A DNA stretch of 37,795 bases. Origin: Lysinibacillus pakistanensis. GTDB lineage: Bacteria; Bacillota; Bacilli; Bacillales_A; Planococcaceae. Numbering within the stretch: the first letter of the stretch is position 1; each line of letters starts with the position of its first letter. Shown here piece after piece: positions 11,173-20,094 of this stretch. The stretch lies in contig BBDJ01000040.1 of the NCBI GenBank assembly GCA_001312325.1, forward strand, positions 1-37,795, given 5' to 3'. Under the pieces are notes generated by a model. The model did no database searches. It was not told the DNA's origin and saw only the letters and a list, made by a program, of their open reading frames with translations. A program made the position numbers and the translations under genes.

Positions 11173-12528
11173 TTACTCCTCCTTTATAAATTTATTGAAT
11201 TTATATTTCAACGATAGTTTTACGTATATATCAAACGTTTCGTCTAATATACGCAGCATTTCGTCCAATTCTACTTTTGATAGAATAAGAGGCGGAGCAA
11301 AAACAACTGTATCTTGATCATACGTAACCGTTCGAAGAATTAACCCTCGCTTCATCGTTTCCTGTACAAAAATTGGGCTAAGAGGAGACTCAAACAATTC
11401 ACCTGTCTCACGGCTTTTGACTAATTCAATTGCCCCAAGCAATCCAAGTGTGCGCACACGTCCAATAAAGTTATACTTTTCCTGCAGCGCTTGGAATCCC
11501 TTTAACATTGCATTACCCATGACCGCTGCATTTTCAACGAGATTTTCACGCTCAACGATTTCAATATTTTTCAAGCCAACTTGACAAGCAAGTGCATGAC
11601 CGCTGTATGTGTACCCATGCATTAATGTACCCTTGGAAAGCTCACAAAAATCCTGATGAAGTTTTTCTGATATCACCACGCCTCCAAGTTGGGCATAGCC
11701 ACTCGAAACGCCTTTTGCGAAGCTCATCATATCTGGTACTACACCATAATGCTCCATCCCAAAAAAATTTACCTGTACGTCCAAATCCTGTAATGACTTC
11801 GTCCGCAATCAATAAAATACCGTACTCATCACAAATTTTTCGCACTTCTCTAAAGTAGTCCTTTTGTGGAATATTTACTCCACCTGCTCCTTGCACAGGC
11901 TCAGAAATAAATGCAGCCACATTTTCAGGACCTAACGCTTCAATCGTTTCACGTAAATTGCGTACCGATTCGCTATAGACATAGTGGAAATCTGGAGCAT
12001 GTGAATTTGTAAAATCACGAAATGCTTGTAAGCCTGTTGCATTTGTAGCACCCATTGCTACACCGTGGTAGGAGTGTGTACGTGAAATAATTTTTTTGGC
12101 GCTTTGGCTGTCCTTTTAATAACCAGTAATGACGTGCTAGTTTAATGGCTGTATCATTCGCCTCTGAGCCGCCTGAAGTGAAAAATACTGTGTTTAAATC
12201 TCCCGGAGCTAAAGAAGCAATTTTCGCTGCTAAACGAATAGCCGGTTCATTGCTAAATGTTGCAAAGCAGGAGCTAAATGCTAATGTAGACATTTGCTCT
12301 TTCGCGACATCTGCAATTTCTTGACGGCCATGCCCAATATTTACATTCCATAAAGAAGACATCCCATCAATATAGACATTTCCTTCAATATCTTTTAAAT
12401 AAATGCCAGTTCCTTCTGTAAAAATAACTGCTGGTCCTTGTGTTTGCTGTTGCTCAATTGACGATGTTGGATGTAAAAAAATGCTTTTGATCTAATGTTT
12501 TTAGCTCTTCCTTTAATTGAATTGCCAT
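11173..12528 (-). CDS. Class III omega-aminotransferase (three indels)
   Basis: PLP-dependent class III aminotransferase, about 450 residues, moving an omega-amino group to pyruvate or 2-oxoglutarate. Visible: MSSLWNVNIGHG (N-terminal substrate region), FFTSGGSEANDTAIKLAR (cofactor phosphate site), SYHGVAMGATN, LLIADEVITGFGRTGKFF (the Asp contacting the PLP ring) and MSFAKGVSSGY with the PLP-binding Lys. Breaks at homopolymers near 12475-12481, 12095-12101 and 11761-11767, each one base too long. The ATG at 12528 gives MAIQLKEELKTLDQ. A near-consensus sigma-54 promoter lies 47 bp upstream. Likely substrates are GABA, 5-aminovalerate, 6-aminohexanoate or beta-alanine. Confidence 0.88.
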
Positions 12529-12574
12529 CAATACCAACCTCTTTTCGTTTAAAATTTCATACACTTTTTTTAAT

Positions 12575-12591
12575 AGCAACTCTCATGCCAA
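12575..12591 (-). promoter_or_regulatory. Sigma-54 (-24/-12) promoter of the aminotransferase operon
   Basis: On the minus strand this reads TTGGCATGAGAGTTGCT, matching the consensus YTGGCACGRNNNTTGCW at every defined position but one, with exact spacing. It lies 47 bp before the aminotransferase ATG and just downstream of the gene for a sigma-54 activator. Confidence 0.85.
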
Positions 12592-12711
12592 CTGTTTATA
12601 AAAATTTGCTTTCAGTACAAAAAAATAAAAAAAAGACATTCTCTTATTCGAAAATGCCTCTTTTCATCTCTTATTTAATGATTAACTTTAATGATGCGGT
12701 TCATCATTTTT

Positions 12712-12742
12712 GTTGCATTACGTTACTAAACACCGTTGCGTT
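12712..12742 (-). promoter_or_regulatory. Candidate enhancer (upstream activating) sites
   Basis: Two direct copies of GTTGC(A/G)TTA at 12712-12720 and 12734-12742 are 22 bp apart, two helical turns, about 120-165 bp upstream of the -24/-12 promoter. That position and phasing suit an enhancer-binding protein. No experimental site is known to me. Confidence 0.35.
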
Positions 12743-12790
12743 ATCACCATTTACTATGCAAAAAAGAAAATTTGATGTAAAAATACATCA

Positions 12791-14442
12791 CTACTCCTTA
12801 TAAGAAATATGCCTTGTTAATTGGAATTTTTGAATTTTACGTACTAATGTTGACTGATCACAGCCAAGTGATTTGGCTGCCTGCCTAATACTTGGATATT
12901 TAGACAACGCCTGCTTAATAATTTGCTTTTCAAAAGCAGCTACTTGTTCCTTTAATGTGCCACTAAACATGGTTGTAACAGTTGATTCCTGTAATTTAGG
13001 TAGTTGCTCCGCATTTTCGATATCACGAATATTCGTTGTATTACAATCTAATTCTTGTTGTACCGTATATACTGTTATTTCTGGCTGTGTAGCTAATAAG
13101 CAAATTCGTTCCACCATATTTTTAAGCTGACGTATATTTCCTGGCCAATCATAGGACACTAATATTTTCATGGCCGATGACTCAATAGTTCGATGAATCC
13201 CGTATTTCTCACCAATGACAGCTAAAAAAATGATGGACTAGTGGAATAATATCCTGACGACGTTGTCTTAATGGTGGTATTTCAATGGGGATGATATTTA
13301 AACGATAATATAAATCCTCACGGAAACTACCTTGTCTCACCATTTCTGCCAAATTGCGATTCGTTGCTGCAATGATACGGACATCAATAGAAATAGGCCT
13401 CCCACTACCAATACGTTGAACCTCTGACTCTTGGAGCACACGTAATAATTTTGCCTGTAGTAGCAAAGGCATCTCTCCTATTTCATCTAAAAATACTGTA
13501 CCACCTGACGCAATTTCAAATAACCCAGCCTTACCACCTCTAGACGCTCCTGTAAATGCTCCTCCCTCATAGCCAAAAAGCTCGGTTTCTAATAGATTTT
13601 CAGGTATTGCACTACAGTTAATCGTTAATATTTGCTTATGGCTACGTCTACTATTTACATGAATTAGCTTTGTAATTTCTTCTTTACCAACGCCCGATTC
13701 ACCCCCAATTAATACAGTAGAATCTACCTCCGCAATCCTCATCACGCGATTTACAACATCCATCATTGCAGGAGATACAGCGATTAAACTACTTGTTGTC
13801 GCCTCTTTATTATGTAATGCTTGTAGCTTATTTTTAAAATTTTCGTTTTGAACCTCTAATTTTTTTCACTTCTGTCTCTAGTAATTTTAACTGGGTCATA
13901 TCACGTGTAATGGCTACTACGTATTGCAACTCACCCTTTTCATCAAATATTGGCTTGCCCGTCACTAAAAAGCATTTTCCATTAATGAACGTTTGCAGTA
14001 TAGTTACTTTTTCTTTCGATTCGATGACTTTCATGGATATAGAATCACTCATTAATCCTTCAGCTATAGCGTCTTTTGCATATCTCCCCATTAAATTAAT
14101 ACCGACAATTTCGATATCAATATCATTTTGAAATAATATTTTCCCATCGCTATCACATATGGTAATGCCATCTGATATGGAATTTAATACTTTGTTTGAT
14201 AAAGGATTCATAAAATCAAAATGGCTAAACTGCATTAATGGTCTAATATTAAATAAACTACCCTGTGAAGTCTCTAATACATGAATAAAATAGCCTTCTA
14301 CCTCATATGTTTCTGTCCCTTTACTATACTTTTTTTATAATTTTTTTCAAGGAGCTCTATTTGGATATCACTTTTTACAATTACTTCATCATTTTTGACA
14401 AGAAAAAAAATGTTCATCTTTATGAAGTTCTGTTATCGACAT
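12791..14442 (-). CDS. Sigma-54-dependent enhancer-binding activator, PAS-AAA+-Fis (indels)
   Basis: Activator that remodels sigma-54 RNA polymerase, about 550 residues once four homopolymer breaks are joined. Order: an N-terminal part of about 70 residues of unknown type, a PAS sensor (about 85-190, [20 protein letters not shown]), the AAA+ domain with Walker [10 protein letters not shown] (about 247-255), the sigma-54-contacting GAFTGA (about 294-299), Walker [13 protein letters not shown] and arginine region [10 protein letters not shown], then a Fis-type helix-turn-helix ([20 protein letters not shown]). The N-terminus extends upstream of 14235: an ATG at 14442 behind AGAGGAAG opens [13 protein letters not shown] and joins across runs near 14392-14399 and 14331-14337. 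Other breaks lie near 13861-13867 and 13226-13232. It probably activates both -24/-12 promoters here. Confidence 0.88.
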
Positions 14443-15087
14443 ATAGACCACTTCCTCTCAAACTAGAAAATCAATTTCGCCTTGGCGTAATTGTAGCTGC
14501 CGCTACGCTTTCGCGCAAAAAATATCTGCCGCTTTGCTTTCGCTACAGATAAACAATTCATTCCTTTGAAAATTTGTGACATCCGCCAGAGGCTTTAGGC
14601 CGACACGATGTTGGTCACTCAGGCGTTTTCACAGGATGTGACGATCTTAGCCGGAGTTCCTCTATTTCAGTAGGTGTTTGGACACCCACTGTAAAAAACC
14701 AAAACCACATTCATCTCACCATCTGTAGAGGTGGGGGTTCTGCTGAGTGAAGATAAAATAACTTCATACAAAAAATTCGCTCTCTTTCTACGAGTAATTT
14801 GCAAGCCTAAAGGTCCTTAAGACCTTCGCTTTGTTACTTGGCTTGCTATCTCGCAGAATGGTCGCGAATTTTTTTGTATGCTAAATCAATTATGCCTCGG
14901 CATAATTGCGTCCGGAGGCTTTAACTTCTTTCTGCGGGAGTTTGGACACCCTCTGAATAGTAGCTTAAATTCGCATTCATCTCACTACCTATAGGGGTGG
15001 AAGACTTCTGTACGCCGCTACGCTTTCGGTACAAAAGATATTTGCTGAAAGAAGTTAAATCACTACGAATAGGAACATCATCATACA
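14443..15087. repeat. Intergenic repeat block A (modular structured repeats)
   Basis: No gene is visible in these 645 bases. The block holds modules that recur at 16600-17290 and, degenerately and inverted, at 28660-28780: a 22-bp palindrome (14472-14493 and 14887-14908); a unit beginning GTGACATCCGCCAGAGGCTT (14576); a hairpin TCACAGGATGTGA (14629-14641); GAGTTCCTCTATTTCA; GTTTGGACACCC (two copies); CATTCATCTCAC followed by a purine-rich partner arm (two copies); and CGCTACGCTTTCG modules. A nested inverted repeat fills 14765-14880. The origin is unknown: I see no transposase or target-site duplication. Confidence 0.7.
14765..14880. repeat. Nested long inverted repeat
   Basis: Outer arms 14765-14780 and 14864-14880 are complementary over 16 bp with a one-A difference in an A/T run. 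Inside, GCAAGCC (14801-14807) pairs with GGCTTGC (14840-14846), and AGGTC (14811-14815) pairs with GACCT (14821-14825). The whole 116 bp could fold into one long hairpin. Confidence 0.65.
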
Positions 15088-16508
15088 TTATTCTACTCTG
15101 AGGCTAGCTTTTCCTCTATTTTTTTCTTCTGGTCTTGTCGACAGCTTGCGCATAATCATAAACAGTACAACTGAGAGTATTAAAACTAATGTACTTAAAT
15201 AAAACTGAGAACGTAATGATTCTATGAGCGCTTGACATAAATATACAACGGTTAAAATTCCAATTGTGACATAAGAAAGATATGGGAATAACCACATTCT
15301 AATCGATAATGGCTCATTTGAAACCTTGTCATAATATCGTCGGAAACGAATTTGGGAAATAGCAATAAAAATATAAACCGCAATCATCAATCCACCAACA
15401 CAATTACCTAAAAAATAGAAGATAACTTCAGGTGAAATGAAATATAGCATCGCACAGATATACGCCACCACTGTGCTTCCGATAATGGCAGGTACCGGTG
15501 CTCCTCGCCGATTTTTAATTTGCGAAAATACTTTCGGCGCATCCCCCTGACGTGACATTTCAAGTAACATACGTGAGCTTGTATACAGTGCAGAATTTAA
15601 AACTGAGATTAATGAAATAAAAATGACGATTTGTATAATTTGAGCAGCAATAGGAAGCCCTGCTAGCGTTAAAATATTTGCATATGGTGCTGCCAACATT
15701 TTTGTATCATTCCAAGGTAAAATTAAAACCATAATAGCTACTGAGCCTACGAAAAATAGCCCTAATCGAAACACAACATTGCGAATGGCACGAACAATAT
15801 TTTTCGCTGGATTTTCAGACTCTGCTGCTGCAATAGCCGCTACCTCTGCACCGCAAATAGAGAAAATGACAAAAACAATGGCAGTAAAAATTGGGACAAT
15901 ACCATTTGGTGCGAATCCACCGAATTCTGTTAAGATCCCTAACCCCTTTGCCTCATAATTTGGCCAAATGCCTAGGATCATAGCTAGACCAACTACTAAA
16001 AATACGAGAATGGCTGAAACTTTAACGAAGGAAAGCAATATTCGAATTCTCCAAATGATTTTACAGAGTAAATATTGATGATGGTCATTAACAATGTGAT
16101 GCCGATACTCCCAACCCAAATCGGTATAAACGGGAACCAATTATGCAGCATTCCCCCAATAAGTGCCGCTTCTAGCCCCACAATAAATACCCAACTTGCC
16201 CAATATAGCCAGCCCACAGTAAAGCCTGCCCATGGACCAATATACTTCCCTGCATATGAAGCAAATGAACCTAACTCTGCAGAACCATTAGCCTTTTCCC
16301 CAAGCACAATTTCTCCTGCCGCCATTTCTCCAACCATTTGCATGATTAAAACGATCAGTAAGCATGCAATTGCATATGAAACGACTGCCGCTGGACCAGT
16401 GCTTAAAATGTTTTTCCCTGTACCAACGAATAGCCCTGTACCAATTACCCCTCCAATGGAAATCATTGTAATATGCCGTGTTTTCAGTGATTTTTGCAAA
16501 GCTCCCAT
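15088..16508 (-). CDS. APC family amino acid permease, GABA permease-like (one indel)
   Basis: Twelve-helix amino acid/proton symporter of the APC superfamily, AAT subfamily, about 473 residues. It strongly resembles Bacillus GabP: LKTRHITMISIGGVIGTGLFVG at the N-terminus, GPWAGFTVGWLYWASWV, INIYSVKSFGEFEYW, AEVAAIAAAESENPAKNI, and MWLFPYLSYVTI near the C-terminus. The frame breaks near 16038, where one G of a Trp codon is missing. The ATG at 16508 is behind AAGGGG. A sigma-54 promoter 75 bp upstream ties it to the aminotransferase operon, so it probably imports the omega-amino acid or its parent compound. GABA is the best guess by resemblance. Confidence 0.85.
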
Positions 16509-16532
16509 TAAAGCACCCCTTTAGTGTTTTAT

Positions 16533-16573
16533 GTAGACATTTACTAGCCCCTTTCCTCTAATTCAATGTCTAC
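16533..16573 (-). promoter_or_regulatory. Hairpin in the permease 5' leader
   Basis: GTAGACATT (16533-16541) and AATGTCTAC (16565-16573) form a perfect 9-bp inverted repeat between the sigma-54 promoter and the permease start. It may be an RNA hairpin or a protein-binding site. Confidence 0.4.
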
Positions 16574-16582
16574 TGTTTAATG

Positions 16583-16599
16583 AGCAAATTGGATGCCAA
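16583..16599 (-). promoter_or_regulatory. Sigma-54 (-24/-12) promoter of the permease gene
   Basis: The minus strand reads TTGGCATCCAATTTGCT, with TTGGCA and TTGCT at the exact sigma-54 spacing. It shares GTTGGCAT with the aminotransferase promoter at 12575-12591. Confidence 0.8.
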
Positions 16600-17290
16600 C
16601 TCTATTCAATTAATCAATTATGCCTCGGCATAATTGCGTCCGGAATCGGCTTTGTGCTTAGGCCTGCGTGAGGGCCGACACGATGTCGGTCATTTCGGTA
16701 AAGCCACAGGACGTGGCGTTTTTTTACCGATGCAGGTCAGGGTAGCCGTTATCGCATGAATGCGATGATTTTGGCTAACATCCTTTATTAACTCCTTTTC
16801 GATTCCGTGACATCCGCCAGAGGCTTTGGGCCAACAGATGTTTTTTGTACGAAAGCGTAGTGCTAACGTAGCGGCAGCAACATGATGTGTTTTGTGCGAA
16901 AGCGTAGTGTTAACGTAGCGGCAGCAACATGATGTGTTTTGTGCGAAAGCGTAGTGTTAACGTAGCGGCAGCAACATGATGTGTTTTGTGCGAAAGCGTA
17001 GTGTTAACGTAGCGGCAGCAACATGATGTTGGTCACTCAGTCGTGTGTTATTGCTGTCGCTTCGCTTTCGCACAGATAAATTGCCACAGGACGTGGCATT
17101 CTTAGACTGAGTTCCTCTATTTCAACAGGTGTTTGGACGCCCTCTGAATAGTAGCTTAAATTCTCATTCATCTCCCCACCTATAGAGTCAGGAGACTTCT
17201 GTATTTGCCGCTGCCGCTATGCTTTCGATACAAAAAAAACATTTGCTGAAAGAGGTTAAAAATTTCAAATAATTATCTACCCATATCTTT
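16600..17290. repeat. Intergenic repeat block B (modular structured repeats)
   Basis: No gene is seen. The modules of block A recur here: the 22-bp palindrome (16615-16636), a hairpin CCGACA-CGA-TGTCGG (16675-16689), GCCACAGGACGTGGC twice (16703-16717, 17083-17097), the GTGACATCCGCCAGAGGCTT unit (from about 16807), GAGTTCCTCTATTTCA, GTTTGGACGCCC, CATTCATCTCCCCACC and CGCTATGCTTTCG. Compared with block A, arms change in a paired way (TCAC/GTGA versus CCAC/GTGG), which suggests conserved folding. Confidence 0.7.
16841..17028. repeat. Tandem array, 4 x 47 bp
   Basis: Four head-to-tail 47-bp units (16841-16887, 16888-16934, 16935-16981, 16982-17028). Units 2-4 are identical and unit 1 differs at a few bases. 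Each holds GCGAAAGCGTAG and CGTAGCGGCAGC and ends in CATGATG. The array sits inside a hairpin loop of repeat block B, between CCAACA (16831-16836) and TTGG (17029-17032). Confidence 0.9.
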
Positions 17291-17378
17291 TATTGTTATC
17301 ATTTAAAATGGTTGGTTCATATATGCGATTTCGAATTTTTGATGCAAATGTACATCATTGATACTTCATTTACATCAT

Positions 17379-18718
17379 CTATCCATATGCCCGATTGAAT
17401 GAGCTCGTAATGTTCATCTCTTCTCTATACTTCGCTACTGTTCGTCTAGAAATTTGAATACCTTCGCCACTTAATATTTTGGTAATTAGCTGATCCGTTA
17501 AAGGTTTTTGTTTATCTTCACCTTCAATCAACTGTTTAAGTCGCTTTTTAATGTACATAATCGAATCCATTTTTCCAGAACTATTCATCACGCCCTTTGT
17601 AAATAAAGTTTGTAAAGCATATACGCCGTGGGTGGTTTTTATATATTTTCCACGAACAGCACGACTAATCGTTGACACATGTAACCCTAATATGTCCGCT
17701 ACATCTTTTAAACGCAAGGGTTTTATAGCCTCAATTCCTTGATGGAAAAAATCCTCTTGTAATTTCACTAGTAATCTAGTTATTTCGTAAAGTGTTTTAT
17801 CACGTTGCTCAATTCCTTGTATTAATAACAGAGCATCTTTCATTGTGTCTTGGAAATATGTTTTACAGTTTGGATCATTCTTTAATATTTCTACATAATG
17901 TTGATCAATTGTAATGGCTGGTACATATCCACGATTCAATTTAATCAACCATTCTTCAGCGAATTTTTCTACTTCAATTTCGGGAATGATATATGGAATC
18001 GCTTCCAATTTATCTCCTGATAGCACTGGTCGTAAATTTTTTTATATAGTCCACAGTATTTTTTTACTTCGTGTATGGGTGTTTTGTATTTTTTACTTAA
18101 TTGTTTGATGGCCTGTGCAGCTACTAACTCTAAATCATCTTGGATAAATTGGTAGGTCAAATTGGGTGCAAGTTCATCTCTATCTACCTGAATAAGTAAA
18201 TATTCTTTTGTATTCCGTGCTCCTACTCCTACTGGTTCAAATGTTTGAAGTAAGTCCAATAATGCCTCTACATGCAAAATACTTGTTTTAAATTTATCGG
18301 CGACCAATTCAACATCCACATCTAAAAATAAACGATCGTCTAAGGATTGAATTAAAAACGTCAAGATTTTTAAATCCATAGAAGAAAGATTTTTATGCAA
18401 AGGCACCTGTTCCAATAAAAATCGTTCATAGCTTTCTTTTGCAGCTAGCCCCATCTCAACGAAATTAAACGAATTACGTTTTGGCTCATAATAGCGCGAG
18501 GAAAAACTCTTAACGGAATAGCTTGCTAATTGGGAAATTTCCTCATATTGTCTTTTTACCGCTGCGTCAGTAACAACTAATAGAGGATTTTCATTGGCTT
18601 TGTCATAAATAAACTGTTCTAACTCATTTGTAGAGTATTGCAGTATTTCTAAATGCTGTACAAGCTGCGCTGATAAAACTTGCATAACCTTTTGTGAAGT
18701 TTTTATAGCTATTTGCAC
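17379..18718 (-). CDS. rpoN: RNA polymerase sigma-54 factor (one indel)
   Basis: Sigma-54 (SigL/RpoN), about 446 residues, directing polymerase to -24/-12 promoters that need an enhancer-binding ATPase. Domains in order: N-terminal activator-interacting region (about 1-45, QKVMQVLSAQLVQHLEILQY), core-binding region in the middle, helix-turn-helix (LRLKDVADILGLHVSTISRAV) and the C-terminal RpoN box (RRTVAKYRE). The frame breaks at an A7 run near 18036-18042 that should probably be A8. The start is GTG at 18718, directly behind AAGGAGGTAAGGGC. Its place among sigma-54-controlled catabolic genes and their activator is notable. It is divergent from the acyl-CoA dehydrogenase gene. Confidence 0.92.
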
Positions 18719-18856
18719 GCCCTTACCTCCTTAACAAAATTTTCTACATAGTAACACGTTTATTCTGCATTTTACCATTTTTTAATTAAAAATATTATTT
18801 TCTCTTCATTACTTATTCCTCTGCGAAGAAATTTTTAATAATTCAAAAAAAATACA

Positions 18857-18885
18857 TTGACTCCATTCATAAGAAGTCATAAAAT
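18857..18885 (+). promoter_or_regulatory. Sigma-A promoter of the acyl-CoA dehydrogenase operon
   Basis: TTGACT (18857-18862) and TAAAAT (18880-18885) with 17-bp spacing, 54 bp before the start codon. A short inverted repeat TTACC-N7-GGTAA (about 18903-18919) lies just downstream and could be an operator, for example for the IclR regulator at the far end of the operon. Confidence 0.6.
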
Positions 18886-18938
18886 ACACATATAAAATAA
18901 TAGTTACCACATTACGGTAAAATAGGAGGAATGATGAA

Positions 18939-20094
18939 ATGCTTCATTTACCAACGGTGCAATTTACAGAAGAACAGGAACAATTTCGTGTAGAGGTTAG
19001 AGCTTTTCTACAGGATGAATTAGCAAAAGGAACCTTCACACCGAAATGTGATTCTTGGTTAAGTGGGGACGATCCTGAGTTTTCTAGATTGATTGGTCAA
19101 CAAGGTTGGATTGGTTTAACTTGGCCAAAAAAAATACGGTGGTCAAGAGCGAAGTACTATTGATCGGTATATTTTAACAGAAGAATTTTTAGCCGTTGGC
19201 GCCCCTGTTGCAGCACATTGGTTTGCCGACCGCCAGACAGGTCCTCTTCTTTTACGTTATGGGTCAGAAGAACAGCGTGAATTTTTCTTACCACAGATTG
19301 TGAAAGGCGAATGCTACTTTGGCATAGGGTTAAGTGAACCTAATAGTGGCTCTGACCTAGCTTCAGTCACTACACGTGCTGAAAAAGTAGAAGGTGGCTG
19401 GATTGTAAATGGGCAAAAAATATGGACGAGTAACGCTCACCTTTGTCATTATATGGTCACTTTAGTACGAACAAGTCCGTTTGATGGAAAAAAATAAGCA
19501 TGCTGGCCTAAGTCAGCTCATCATCGATTTACAAGCACAAGGTGTAACCATTGTTCCCATAAAATATTTAACTGGTGAGCACCATTACAATGAGGTGTTC
19601 TTTGATAATGTTTTTGTACCAGACAATATGGTAGTTGGGGAAATCGGTAATGGCTGGGCTCAAGGATTAGCAGAACTTGCCTTTGAGCGTAGTGGCCCAG
19701 AGCGAATATTGAGCACATTCCCATTAATTGATGGCTTATTCAAGAGCTAAAGCGCCAAAATAATTCACAAGGATTAACGCAAGCATCCAAAATTGTTGCT
19801 CGTCTTTGGAGTCTAAGAAATCTATCGATTGGTGTGGCTCAGCTTTTAGAATCTGGTAATAGTGAAGACGTATCTATTCCAGCAGCACTTGTGAAAGCAC
19901 TTGGGACGAAATTTGAACAAAGTATTCCTGAAATCACACGTCTAATCATACAGACTTATCCTTCACTTGATGCCGATCGTAAAATTGATCGCTTTATGGC
20001 CCAGTCTATTTTACATGCACCCGGCTTTACCATTAGAGGTGGAACTTCAGAGGTATTGTATGGCGTTGTAGCGAAAGGAGTTGTAGCACAATGA
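18939..20094 (+). CDS. Acyl-CoA dehydrogenase, first (large) subunit (three indels)
   Basis: FAD enzyme introducing the 2,3 double bond into an acyl-CoA; about 385 residues. Visible: an N-terminal helical domain (FTEEQEQFRVEVRAFL), FGIGLSEPNSGSDLASVTTRAE, GWIVNGQKIWTSNAH (FAD and substrate beta-domain), and C-terminal FTIRGGTSEVLYGVVAKGV (flavin-binding loop). Breaks: an A8 run at 19127-19134, an A7 run near 19488-19494 (each one base too long), and a missing G near 19734. The ATG at 18939 is behind AGGAGG. Its stop overlaps the next start (ATGA at 20091-20094), so the two dehydrogenases are translationally coupled and probably form a heteromeric enzyme, as in PimC/PimD. Confidence 0.88.

Noticed and set aside
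16841..17028. Regular 47-bp repeats as a CRISPR array
   Set aside because: The units are contiguous with no unique spacers, and no cas genes are nearby.
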